NCBI GenBank assembly: GCA_024691305.1
Contig: JAILNS010000006.1
Span: forward strand, 81,745 to 145,744
Direction of reading: 5' to 3'
DNA length: 64,000 nucleotides
Source of the DNA: Lachnospiraceae bacterium
Lineage (GTDB): Bacteria; Bacillota; Clostridia; Lachnospirales; Lachnospiraceae
This document shows, piece by piece, positions 36,038 through 45,318 of this stretch (within the stretch, counting starts at the first letter, position 1; every line of letters begins with the position of its first letter). Under the pieces are notes generated by a model that had not been told where the DNA came from, ran no database searches, and worked only from the letters and a program-made list of their open reading frames with translations. The translations under genes and the position numbers were made by a program.

Positions 36038-39000
36038 ATGAGTAATATCTGGAAACCTCTGAGTGCAGAGGAAATCGAAAATAAAATAGAGAAACTGGCA
36101 TCAAGTTATGTGCCCGAGTGGAACTTTGACAGGAACAATCCTGACATAGGTTCCGTCATAGCACAGGTATTTGCCAGACAGACCGAAGAAAATTACCGCC
36201 TAATGAGCCTGATGCCCGAGCGTTATCATTTAGAGTTTGTAAATATGCTCGATTTCTCGCTTCATCCCGCACAGCCGGCAGGAAGTATGGTCGTTTTCAA
36301 TCTGTACGGAGGTGTTATCCCCGGTTCACAGCTTCCCAAGGGAACAAGACTCTCTGCCGAATCCGAAGAAGCCGATACCGGATATGTGGTATACGAGACC
36401 GACAGGAATATATATGTGACCGAGGCTCAGATCAGGGCCGTATTTGAGACTGATAAGGAGCGCGGACTTATATCCCCTGTATTCGGGGAATTTGCGGTAC
36501 CCAAGATCGTACCGGAATCAGCGATCATAACGCCTGCGCAGGAAGAGGGGGAGATTCCTGAAAATATAGTTCCGGAACCCGAACTGTTCTCGGATATAGT
36601 TGACGAGGAAGTTGTTGCGACAGTGCCTCCCTTTGTGCTTTTCGGAGAAAAAAGTAACCTTGGACAGAGCGTACTTACCCTGTATCATAACAGACTCTTT
36701 GACGGAGTGGATGAACCCATATATGTACGTCTAAGCGGCGGTTCAACGTTTGCCGGAAGGGTAGCATCCAGGGAATTCTGTTTTAAATATTTAACTGCGG
36801 AAGGATTTAAAGAGTTTGACAAGGTCAGACTCATGGATGATAACGAAACCTTTGAACTTACCAAGTCCGAGGAGAGCGCCAAAGTTGATGTGGGCGATAA
36901 GGAACTTTCGGTAGTAACATTAAGTGCAAATGACGTGCTTACGGATTCACTTGCGGTTACGGATATTTCCCTTTCCGCAGGAGGAGCTTCCAAGGCTCCC
37001 GAGTATGTAGGCGACGGACAGATGGAACTTGAGGTAAGGAAGTTTAATCCTTTCAGCGATACCATCGCAGTTTATAACGAGTGCTATATAGGCCACGATC
37101 CGTGCTTCTCAAAGTCCGGTGCAAGGATCAGCCTGAATTTTAAGGTGACATATCACGATAACCAGATAAGACTTACGGCAGAGCAGGAAGAAGCAGAACT
37201 CACGGTTGTAAAGCGTAAGCCTAAGAAGATGCCTTTTGACAATCCGTCTCTTGTCAAGGTCGATGAAGTAACGATAGAGTACTATAACGGAATCGGCTGG
37301 AAGAAACTGCACTGCGATACCGAGTATGCGGGAATGTTTGAAAATACCGAAGACGGGGATTACAAGTTGAACTTCATATGCCCCGAGGACTGGGTCGCAT
37401 CCGAGAGCGGTCCGTACAGCGGAAGATCCCTTCGTATGAGAGTTACCAGATCGGATAACTGCTATATGCGTCCTGCGATCCATACATACCCTACCATCGA
37501 GAATATGAAGATATCATATTCGTACGAAGGCAAATTCGTGCCCCCGACCAAGGTTGAGATGATCGCAGGCACAGTTAAGAGCGATATTACCGATAAACTT
37601 GGACTGGATAAGGAATTTACCGTACTTGCCGGAAGCAATTACGCAGAAGATACTCTGTTTATAGGACTAGACCGAAAACTTGAAGAAGGTCCCATAAGTA
37701 TTTATTTCCAGCTGGCGGATATCAATAATCAAAACGGTGTAAGGTTTAGAATGGAATACAGTTCATCATCGGGATTTAAGGAGATGCGTTATACCGATCT
37801 GACCGAGGATTTTACGAGGTCAGGTACCTTAATGTTTTTGCCTCCTGCCGATATGGCTGAGATGACCATAGAGGGTAACAGACTCTACTGGATCAAGATC
37901 GTAAGGAGCAAAGTTCAAAAGAATCAGGGCTCCGATGTATTTTTGCCTCATATCGTTAAGCTGTGCTTAAACGCCGTTACCGTCACAAACGTTCAGACAA
38001 GTGACGAAACGGATTACTATATTGACGAAGTGATGCCCAATATGCGCTTTTCGCTCGGCTCGGGAAATATCCTTGATGCCGAGATATGGGTGAATGAAGT
38101 CGGTGTAACGCGAAAAGAGGATATGGAGAGACTGCTGTCCGAATATCCCGAAAAGGTGCGTGCGGAATATGACTTCCTGGGCAGAATATCAGGATTTTAT
38201 GTTCTCTGGTCAGAGGTGGAAAATTTTGCAAATGCCACTGACAGAAGAAGTTATCGTATAGACCGTATGACGGGTACGGTGATGTTCTCGGACGGAACCA
38301 ATTGTGATATCCCGAGGGTGGTCGATGATGTTGCATTTAAGGCACGTATAAGATCGACAGACGGTGAAAGGGGTAATCTGGGCGAAGGCATGATCACCGA
38401 ATTTGCGGGGGATGCGCCTTATATAGACAGCCTGTACAATCCCATCCGTGCTCACGGCGGAAGTAACTTAGAGACTCTTGATCATGCACTTCTTAGGGGA
38501 GCAGGAATCATGCATGCCAGAGGCAAACTTGTTTCCGAAGGTGATTATGTGAGACACATCATGGAGTTTTCGGACAGCATTGAAAGATCCAGAGTGGTTC
38601 CGGGACTTACGATAGACGGCTTATCCGATCCCTCGGACATATCCATCGTACTCCTTATGAAGGATTTTGCCGATGGTGCATTCTCTTTTCACAGGATATC
38701 CGCTCTTCTTAAGAAAGATCTGCTCAAGCACTGTGAACTGACCATATCCGAGGAAAATCTTCATATCGTTGAGCCTATATTCGTGGATATATCGGTAACG
38801 ATCTGGGCTACGGTCATGGATATGGATGACAGTTTTGAGGTACAGAATGAATTAAAGAGTGTTCTTGCGACATACTTAAATCCTGTTTCGGATGAGAACA
38901 ATGCGGGATGGAACATAGGCGTACTGCCCAAAGAATCGCAGATACTCATGAGGCTTAGTGTACTCAGAAGCCGTGCGATCATTCAGAGGATCACCGTTAT

Positions 39001-39115
39001 AGGACGTTATACGGATGCTGACGGTGAGCATGAGATGGATACCAAGGATATTGAGATCACACCTTTTATGGTTCCCAAGAGCGGAACACACAAGGTTATC
39101 GTAACTAATAAATAA
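36038..39115 (+). CDS. Large baseplate wedge protein (Afp11 / gpJ-like)
   Basis: A 1025-residue baseplate assembly protein. The N-terminus (YVPEWNFDRNNPDIGSVIAQVFA) and C-terminus (DAPYIDSLYNPIRAHGGSN, ARGKLVSEGDYVRHIMEFS) match the Afp11 class of wedge proteins. A middle insertion of about 150-450 is beta-rich and may decorate the baseplate. It is followed after 13 bases by the second wedge gene. Confidence 0.9.
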   Translation: MSNIWKPLSAEEIENKIEKLASSYVPEWNFDRNNPDIGSVIAQVFARQTEENYRLMSLMPERYHLEFVNMLDFSLHPAQPAGSMVVFNLYGGVIPGSQLPKGTRLSAESEEADTGYVVYETDRNIYVTEAQIRAVFETDKERGLISPVFGEFAVPKIVPESAIITPAQEEGEIPENIVPEPELFSDIVDEEVVATVPPFVLFGEKSNLGQSVLTLYHNRLFDGVDEPIYVRLSGGSTFAGRVASREFCFKYLTAEGFKEFDKVRLMDDNETFELTKSEESAKVDVGDKELSVVTLSANDVLTDSLAVTDISLSAGGASKAPEYVGDGQMELEVRKFNPFSDTIAVYNECYIGHDPCFSKSGARISLNFKVTYHDNQIRLTAEQEEAELTVVKRKPKKMPFDNPSLVKVDEVTIEYYNGIGWKKLHCDTEYAGMFENTEDGDYKLNFICPEDWVASESGPYSGRSLRMRVTRSDNCYMRPAIHTYPTIENMKISYSYEGKFVPPTKVEMIAGTVKSDITDKLGLDKEFTVLAGSNYAEDTLFIGLDRKLEEGPISIYFQLADINNQNGVRFRMEYSSSSGFKEMRYTDLTEDFTRSGTLMFLPPADMAEMTIEGNRLYWIKIVRSKVQKNQGSDVFLPHIVKLCLNAVTVTNVQTSDETDYYIDEVMPNMRFSLGSGNILDAEIWVNEVGVTRKEDMERLLSEYPEKVRAEYDFLGRISGFYVLWSEVENFANATDRRSYRIDRMTGTVMFSDGTNCDIPRVVDDVAFKARIRSTDGERGNLGEGMITEFAGDAPYIDSLYNPIRAHGGSNLETLDHALLRGAGIMHARGKLVSEGDYVRHIMEFSDSIERSRVVPGLTIDGLSDPSDISIVLLMKDFADGAFSFHRISALLKKDLLKHCELTISEENLHIVEPIFVDISVTIWATVMDMDDSFEVQNELKSVLATYLNPVSDENNAGWNIGVLPKESQILMRLSVLRSRAIIQRITVIGRYTDADGEHEMDTKDIEITPFMVPKSGTHKVIVTNK

Positions 39116-39128
39116 AGAGGTCTAAAGA

Positions 39129-41219
39129 ATGCTTAGTGTTGAGGAACTGCAAAGCAGAACCTTCGAAGAAAGAATGGAGGATGTGTTAAAAGAGTTACCG
39201 CTCAGATCTTCAGAGTGGACCAACTATAACGCATCGGATCCCGGTATAACGATAGTCGAATACCTTACGGCATATTCGGCATTGCAGGGTGCAGAGATCG
39301 TTGCCTTAAGTTACAGAGCCAAAATGGCACTGCTTAAGATGGCAGGTTTCGTACCAATGAGAGGCAAGTGCTCCAGACTGCTCATATCTGCCGACGACCT
39401 TGGAGGCAAGGAAACTCTGATAGCAGGACAGAGGTTTCATATCGGAGACATATGTTTTGAAACTAACCGTGAGATGACCGTCGGAGCGTGCAGACTCACC
39501 GGAGTATTTGCACAAGACCAAAACGGATACAGGGATGTGAGTTTCGTTCTTGATAAAGAATTGAGCGTTCCTGCCAGGATATTCGGTGAAGAGCCTGTCG
39601 CAGACAATGCTTTGTATATGATCTTTGAGGGAACCCCCGATGATATCAAAGAGATCATGATGTATGTGCGCATGAATGTAGGCGCAAACAGAAATGCCAC
39701 GGTGGATCGTACAGAGCATATCTTTGCGGATGTTGAGTGGGAGGTATATACAGCTGAAGGCTTTAAGAAGGTGAATGTACGTGATTATACCGGTGCTTTT
39801 GCCGACAGCGGAGAGATACGTATATCACTTTCCGATAATGAACTTGCAGAGTATAACGATACCCCTGTGCCGGGATATTGTATCAGGGCCACACTTAAGA
39901 GAGCCGATTATGATATAGTTCCCAGGATGACCAATCTGTATGGTTTTTTGTTTGAAGTATGGCAGAAGGATACATATGCTTTTTCACAGTGTTTCTCCAA
40001 AAATGACCGCGTGACAGTCAAGTCTCCCATAGGAGATGATGTTTATTATGTGGTTTTTGGCAGGGAGAAAAAAGGTTCTTCATACCGTCGCTATGAACTC
40101 ATTACATCAAGTGATATAGAGGGACGTTTTTGCAGATATCAGGAAGGTCCAGACGGGATGACATTTGAGTTTGACGAGAATACCTACGGATATGCTCCGA
40201 TGAAGGGCAAAGAGTGTGTCAGGGTCGTGATATATAACGAGCAGATCATGCGCAGGTATAACGTAGGTACCGTAATAGGATACGATGATCAGGAGATAGA
40301 TCTTCCTCTTGCCCGTATAGTCAGTGACAGCTTTTTCCTGATAGCAAGAAGACAGGATGAAGAGGGCTTTATATATGATTTTGTAAGACCGGAAAAGAAG
40401 AATCCGGGAGCTCTCTATTATCATCTGCTTGAGAACGAAGGACGTATAATCATAGAAGATCCGGGTGATTTCATAGGTGCGACTCTTTATATGGGTAGCG
40501 CCTCGGTCAATTCCGGCCCCAGAGGGAATATCACTTCCGGCAATTATCTTACCATAGATGATGAGCACATCAAAGCCAGGTTCTATAATCCCGGAGTCGG
40601 TACAGGAGGAGCATACAGGGAGACGCTTGAAGATGTCAGAGCACGTTTCCTTAAGGATATGAGAACTCCATATACGGCTGTTACCGCAGAGGATTATGAG
40701 AACATAGTAAGGACAACTCCCGGACTTTGTATCAGGAAGACCAGGGCCGTTATGGATGAAAATGAAAATATGGTCAGGATCGTGGTAATGCCCGATACGG
40801 ATGAACATTTCCCGAAACTTACCGATATATACAGAAAGAGGATATCTGACAGACTCGAGAGCAGACGGCTGATAACCACTGAGTTTAAGATCATACAGCC
40901 GGTATATGCGGGGGTAGGTGTGAGAGCGACCGTATATGTAAAGAGGCATTTTGCCGATTGCAGGGAGCAGATAGAAGAAAGGATCCGTACCAGACTTAAT
41001 TACATGGATTCCGATCATAACATAGGTGAGATATTAAGGTTTGAGGACGTGTTCCATGCTGTAGAGGAACTGCCTTGCGTAGAGTATGTATACGAACTTT
41101 CGCTGCATACCGAAAATGCCAAGTTTGCACAGCTTAAGGAATATGACATAATACCGAGATTTGACTGTGTCATTCATCCGGGGAACATACAGCTGCAGAT
41201 AATCACATCGGAAAAATAA
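39129..41219 (+). CDS. Baseplate wedge protein (Afp12 / gpJ-like)
   Basis: A 696-residue protein with the same N-terminal signature as Afp11-type proteins (WTNYNASDPGITIVEYLTAYSAL) and a gpJ-like C-terminal half (VRARFLKDMRTPYTAVTAEDYENIV, YAGVGVRATVYVKRHF). It pairs with the preceding protein to form the wedge heterodimer. Confidence 0.9.
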   Translation: MLSVEELQSRTFEERMEDVLKELPLRSSEWTNYNASDPGITIVEYLTAYSALQGAEIVALSYRAKMALLKMAGFVPMRGKCSRLLISADDLGGKETLIAGQRFHIGDICFETNREMTVGACRLTGVFAQDQNGYRDVSFVLDKELSVPARIFGEEPVADNALYMIFEGTPDDIKEIMMYVRMNVGANRNATVDRTEHIFADVEWEVYTAEGFKKVNVRDYTGAFADSGEIRISLSDNELAEYNDTPVPGYCIRATLKRADYDIVPRMTNLYGFLFEVWQKDTYAFSQCFSKNDRVTVKSPIGDDVYYVVFGREKKGSSYRRYELITSSDIEGRFCRYQEGPDGMTFEFDENTYGYAPMKGKECVRVVIYNEQIMRRYNVGTVIGYDDQEIDLPLARIVSDSFFLIARRQDEEGFIYDFVRPEKKNPGALYYHLLENEGRIIIEDPGDFIGATLYMGSASVNSGPRGNITSGNYLTIDDEHIKARFYNPGVGTGGAYRETLEDVRARFLKDMRTPYTAVTAEDYENIVRTTPGLCIRKTRAVMDENENMVRIVVMPDTDEHFPKLTDIYRKRISDRLESRRLITTEFKIIQPVYAGVGVRATVYVKRHFADCREQIEERIRTRLNYMDSDHNIGEILRFEDVFHAVEELPCVEYVYELSLHTENAKFAQLKEYDIIPRFDCVIHPGNIQLQIITSEK

Positions 41220-41240
41220 TTTTGTGGGAGTAAATTTTCC

Positions 41241-42299
41241 ATGGCATACGATATATGGTATTCGATCAGGGGAAACAGAATAAAGAACGGATATGTCAAA
41301 GGTTTTACATATGACGATTCGGGGAAACTTATCCTTAATGAAAAAGAGCATGAGCATTTCCTGTTCATGAAGCCTCTTGACGGTGTGACAGAGGGCTCTG
41401 AATGGGGGCGATTTAGTAGTATTCTTCTTTCGTCAGAAGAAATGGTGTGTTACACTTATATAATGACAACCGATATCAGAGAGATCCGCACCGAAGATGA
41501 CAGACTTATCCTGATCGAAGATATGTTGTGTGACGAGGACATCAGTGCATATGACAAGGTCAGATTCCTTATGGAAAACGGCGCAAAAAGGCTGGTCAAC
41601 ACACAGGATGCCCTGCTATATGAATTAAACGGCAGATACCTGTATCTTGCAATAGAGATGATGGGGTACGGTTCGGCTTCGATCGAAAAAATCAGAGTAA
41701 GTGCGGTTGGCGATAACTTTATGGGAACATTTCCTGCGGTTTATCAGGAAAGAAACAGTTTTCTTCACAGATATCTCTCTGTTTTTTCGAGTATATATAA
41801 TGACATTTCGGATCAGAACGATAAGCTGTATGAGATGCTTGATCTGGACAAATGCTCTGCGGAACTGCTTGAAATGTACGGTTCATGGTTTGGTATAGAT
41901 CTTAAGGGCGGATTCCTTTCGGAAGATGTTCTTCGTAAGATAGTAAAAGAGGCATATAGCCTGAACCGCATGAAAGGTACCAGAAGAGGTATCGAACGTA
42001 TACTTGAGATCATTCTCGGAGAAGAAGTCGTGATCTTAGAGAACCGTATGCAGGGCGGAGAGATATTTGAGATCACTATCCTTGTAAACAGGCATATGAC
42101 TGAGGAACTCAGACACCAGCTTACATTTATGGTCGATCAGTTCAAACCGCTCCGTACCAAGCTCAGGATACTCCAGATGGAGAAAGAAGCTGTTATGGAT
42201 GGCAACAGTTATCTGGATATGAATGCAGCAATACCCGGTGAAAAGCTTGCGATACTTGACGAAGTACCCCTGTATGATGGGGCAATTACGTTAACATAG
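41241..42299 (+). CDS. Phage tail protein I-like baseplate protein
   Basis: A 352-residue protein. Residues about 170-330 match the P2 gpI family: FPAVYQERNSFLHRYLSVF, YGSWFGIDLKGGFL, LNRMKGTRRGIERILEIILG. The N-terminal 160 residues are a beta-rich domain not found in P2 gpI and may bind a fibre. It is the last baseplate gene before the regulatory block. Confidence 0.85.
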   Translation: MAYDIWYSIRGNRIKNGYVKGFTYDDSGKLILNEKEHEHFLFMKPLDGVTEGSEWGRFSSILLSSEEMVCYTYIMTTDIREIRTEDDRLILIEDMLCDEDISAYDKVRFLMENGAKRLVNTQDALLYELNGRYLYLAIEMMGYGSASIEKIRVSAVGDNFMGTFPAVYQERNSFLHRYLSVFSSIYNDISDQNDKLYEMLDLDKCSAELLEMYGSWFGIDLKGGFLSEDVLRKIVKEAYSLNRMKGTRRGIERILEIILGEEVVILENRMQGGEIFEITILVNRHMTEELRHQLTFMVDQFKPLRTKLRILQMEKEAVMDGNSYLDMNAAIPGEKLAILDEVPLYDGAITLT

Positions 42300-42315
42300 A
42301 CTATGAGGAGTAATT

Positions 42316-42615
42316 ATGACAATTGATGAAGTAAAGGGCGATAGCAGCGTCCAGTTGAACGTTCATGGCAGAGTCGACACCATGACATCAACGGAATTTC
42401 AAAATGCCATACTTAAGGCGTTCCAAAAATCGTCCAATGTTATCATTGAGATGAGTGATGTCCCGTATATCTCAAGTGCCGGTTTAAGAGGGCTTATGAT
42501 CGGAGCCAAAACCGCCAAGTCCAAGGGCGGAAGGTTCACGATGATAAATGTGACCGCTCCGGTGCTTGATATTTTGCGTGTAACAGGACTTGATAAGGCA
42601 CTGACCATACAATGA
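42316..42615 (+). CDS. STAS-domain anti-sigma factor antagonist-like protein
   Basis: A 99-residue STAS protein with the conserved phosphorylatable-serine loop YISSAGLRGL (Ser53/Ser54, the position of RsbV Ser56). Such proteins switch partners depending on phosphorylation; they are phosphorylated by HATPase-type kinases and dephosphorylated by SpoIIE-type phosphatases. Candidates for both are in the locus (43,347 and 1,449). It overlaps the FtsE-like gene by ATGA. Confidence 0.9.
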   Translation: MTIDEVKGDSSVQLNVHGRVDTMTSTEFQNAILKAFQKSSNVIIEMSDVPYISSAGLRGLMIGAKTAKSKGGRFTMINVTAPVLDILRVTGLDKALTIQ

Positions 42616-43283
42616 TAATTTTTGAGAACATTAATCACAGATATTTGACTGATGACGGTGAAGTAGTTGTATATAAGGATTTTAATGCCCGTATAGAGGA
42701 CAACGAATTCATATTACTGACCGGAATGAGCGGCAGCGGTAAGACCACGCTGCTTAAGATGCTTCTTAAGGAGATAGAACCCGACAGCGGAAATATCATA
42801 GTAGATGATAAAAATTTAAGAGATATAGCCAGAAAGGATATACCTTACTACAGAAGGAGTATAGGTGTCCTTTTTCAGGATTTTAAGCTTATACCCGATG
42901 TTAACGTATATGATAATCTCTCAGCCGCGATAATTGCGACCGGAGGATCGGGTAAAGATGCGGAAAACAAGATCACTCATGTGCTTTCAATGCTTGGGAT
43001 CGATCATCTTCATAAGCGTTATCCGAGGGAGATGTCCGGAGGAGAACAGCAAAAAGTATGTCTGGCCAGGGCGGTGATCAATCATCCGAGGATACTGCTC
43101 GTGGATGAGCCGACCGGAAATCTGGATCCGGTTTCAACTGCCGAGATACTCAGACTTCTTGATATCATTCACAGACAGGGAGTGACGATCATCATGGCGA
43201 CGCATGATATTGAAGCAGCAAGTGCGGATACCCGTCGCAGGATAGATCTTGACGAGATGAGGACAGATATAAACGGGATATGA
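42612..43283 (+). CDS. FtsE-like ABC transporter ATP-binding protein
   Basis: A 223-residue ABC ATPase of the FtsE/LolD class: Walker A GMSGSGKTT (about 38-46), Q-loop VLFQDFKLIPDVNVYDN, signature MSGGEQQKVCLARAV, Walker B ILLVDEPTGNLDP and an H-loop MATHD. Its FtsE-like features are the Q-loop and length. No ftsX-type permease is adjacent. Translational coupling to the STAS protein suggests regulation of, or by, partner switching. It may work with a remote FtsX or with one of the locus membrane proteins. Confidence 0.85.
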   Translation: MIIFENINHRYLTDDGEVVVYKDFNARIEDNEFILLTGMSGSGKTTLLKMLLKEIEPDSGNIIVDDKNLRDIARKDIPYYRRSIGVLFQDFKLIPDVNVYDNLSAAIIATGGSGKDAENKITHVLSMLGIDHLHKRYPREMSGGEQQKVCLARAVINHPRILLVDEPTGNLDPVSTAEILRLLDIIHRQGVTIIMATHDIEAASADTRRRIDLDEMRTDINGI

Positions 43284-43346
43284 TACCCGATCTGATATAG
43301 AAAATATATTTAATATACTATATAAGATGGTGGAGGTTTACATAAA

Positions 43347-44240
43347 ATGAGCAAATATCAAAAGCTCACACTGGTTTTGGCAACTGTACTTTATATTTTG
43401 ACCATATTCGGATTTTTCTATCTGAAACTTCCGTTTATAATTGCGCTGTTCGTGCTGTTTACGATAGCAATGTTAACTTTTGCGTATCTGTGTTTTAAGC
43501 AGCACAATGACTATACCGGAGCGGAGCATCTGCAGCAGGAGATCGGTATATTAAATGCCGAAAAAGAGCAGATGCGTATAGACAATGAAAAATCCATTGA
43601 AGAAAAAAACAGCGATATCCGCAAGATGCAGTTAAATATCGATGATCTGACCAGCAGACTTGCAGAAAACGAAGAAGAACTGTCTAAGTTTAGATCACTG
43701 CATGAAGAAGAAACCGAAAGAAACGTATCATCGGCAGACAAATCTGCAGATATGATGATAGAAGGACTCCTTCCGCCGGATGATGAAAACGATGCTGTTA
43801 CCGTAGATATCATCGAGGTCGCAAGACGTGCCATCTCAGAACTTCAGAGCGCAGCAAGAGAAGCGGGACTTCGTATCAATATATCCAGTGCATCCGATAA
43901 ACTCATGGTCCATGCGAGTGCAAAGAGACTTCTTATCATGTTCAGGAATATCATAGATAACTCGATCAAGTATATGCAGACGGAAGGAACTCTGGTCATT
44001 ACGATATCAGCGATCGAGGATGATATCTTCATAGTACTTAAGGATACAGGCAAAGGTCTTCCAGAGAATGAGACCAAGCATATATTTGAACTTAACTACC
44101 AGGGTTCAAACCGTATAAGCGGAAACGGTTTGGGACTTACCCAGGCCAAAGCCATAGTTGAACATTACGGCGGTACGATCTATGCGAGAAGTCCTGCAGG
44201 AAGCGGTATGGGTATATATATACAACTGCCTACATCATAG
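43347..44240 (+). CDS. Membrane histidine-kinase-like ATPase lacking an obvious H-box
   Basis: A 297-residue protein with two TM helices (about 6-26 and 28-48), a coiled coil (about 60-125) and a HATPase domain with N-box NIIDNSIKY (about 202), G1 DTGKGLP (about 233) and G2 GNGLGLTQAK (about 258). The usual H-box with its phosphoacceptor histidine is missing; the linker goes directly from coiled coil to the ATPase. It may phosphorylate the STAS protein rather than a response regulator, or be a pseudokinase. The upstream 63 bases are AT-rich. Confidence 0.75.
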   Translation: MSKYQKLTLVLATVLYILTIFGFFYLKLPFIIALFVLFTIAMLTFAYLCFKQHNDYTGAEHLQQEIGILNAEKEQMRIDNEKSIEEKNSDIRKMQLNIDDLTSRLAENEEELSKFRSLHEEETERNVSSADKSADMMIEGLLPPDDENDAVTVDIIEVARRAISELQSAAREAGLRINISSASDKLMVHASAKRLLIMFRNIIDNSIKYMQTEGTLVITISAIEDDIFIVLKDTGKGLPENETKHIFELNYQGSNRISGNGLGLTQAKAIVEHYGGTIYARSPAGSGMGIYIQLPTS

Positions 44241-44248
44241 GAGATGAA

Positions 44249-45001
44249 ATGAAACGAAACACTAAGATATTCATAGCACTGTGTGCATTTTATGTATTAG
44301 TTGCGCTGCTTGCACTGCTTTTGCTAAATGGTACGGATTCCGTATTTAACCGCGACGGATCATCTCCGGGAGCCAAACCTTCCGTAATGAGCCAGACCAT
44401 CATAGGTGAAGTTCAGGAACCTGAAACGGAGCCTGAACCGGTTGCTGAAGAAGTGAGCGAGCCCGAAGAAACGGAGCCTGTTGAGACGCAGACCGAAGAG
44501 GCTGTCGAAGAGGAGGTTACGGAACCTGAAGCAACAGAGCCTGAAGAAGAAACTTATCCGATAAGATATTTTACTTTTATAACAGATACCAAAAATACTA
44601 TTCTGAGACTCAGGGAAGAACCTTCGGAGACTGCTACGATACTTAACAAGTTAAGCCTTCAGACTCCCGGATATATCTTAAAGCCCGGAAATGAGTGGTG
44701 TAAGGTCGTAATGCCCACAGGGACCGTAGGATATTGTTCTACAGAGTACCTTCTTATTACAGAGGTCACGGAGGATACTTATCCTGCTGAATTTTTGGCA
44801 GACGTGGAAGCTTCCGAAGAAGAACTGACCGCACCTGCTTTTACAACGAAGCTTATTGACGGAACGGTTCCGGAAAGTGAACTCACGGATCCCGCACTCG
44901 GAACGGAGAATACAGATCCGGCGGCTTTAGATGCTACGGCAGGTACGGCGACTACGACCGACACGACCGCGGCAGCAGGTACGGCGACTACAACACAATA
45001 G
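44249..45001 (+). CDS. TM-anchored SH3-domain protein
   Basis: A 250-residue protein. It has an N-terminal TM helix (about 7-27), an extracytoplasmic Glu/Pro/Thr-rich linker (about 50-108, repeats of EPEETEP), a bacterial SH3 domain (about 110-170; ILRLREEPSETATILNKL, GNEWCKVVMPTGTVGYCSTEYL) and a Thr/Ala-rich tail. SH3b domains bind peptidoglycan. This would tether part of the locus machinery to the cell wall. Confidence 0.82.
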   Translation: MKRNTKIFIALCAFYVLVALLALLLLNGTDSVFNRDGSSPGAKPSVMSQTIIGEVQEPETEPEPVAEEVSEPEETEPVETQTEEAVEEEVTEPEATEPEEETYPIRYFTFITDTKNTILRLREEPSETATILNKLSLQTPGYILKPGNEWCKVVMPTGTVGYCSTEYLLITEVTEDTYPAEFLADVEASEEELTAPAFTTKLIDGTVPESELTDPALGTENTDPAALDATAGTATTTDTTAAAGTATTTQ

Positions 45002-45080
45002 TCTTTTGGTTTATATAAGAAGACACTGCAATACAGTGGCATTCAGTTTACATAAAGTTGCTAACAATACAGGATAAGAT

Positions 45081-45302
45081 ATGGTTGTAGATGATCTGAA
45101 AAGACAACAAAAAGAACGGGAAAAGAACATCATCAAAAGAAGAAATGATCCTGATGAGGAAGAGACATATATGTATGACGTCCGTAAACCGATGGAATTC
45201 ATAAATGAAAGTGAGCACGGTGTGTTTGATATTACCCGGCAGACCGGTATCAATACCGCAAAGAGTGTATTTGACAGGGACGCCCACTTTAGGACCACCT
45301 GA
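45081..45302 (+). CDS. Small hypothetical protein
   Basis: A 73-residue charged protein, with an N-terminal helix (KRQQKEREKNIIKRR) and no TM segment. I recognise no family. It lies 16 bases upstream of the AAA+ ATPase gene, in the same direction, and a small adaptor role is possible. Confidence 0.6.
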   Translation: MVVDDLKRQQKEREKNIIKRRNDPDEEETYMYDVRKPMEFINESEHGVFDITRQTGINTAKSVFDRDAHFRTT

Positions 45303-45318
45303 TATGTAAGGATATAAA

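Noticed and set aside
40107..41018. 303-codon open frame on the - strand
   Set aside because: It is antisense within the Afp12-type gene, which has clear homology. No ribosome site and no recognisable protein.
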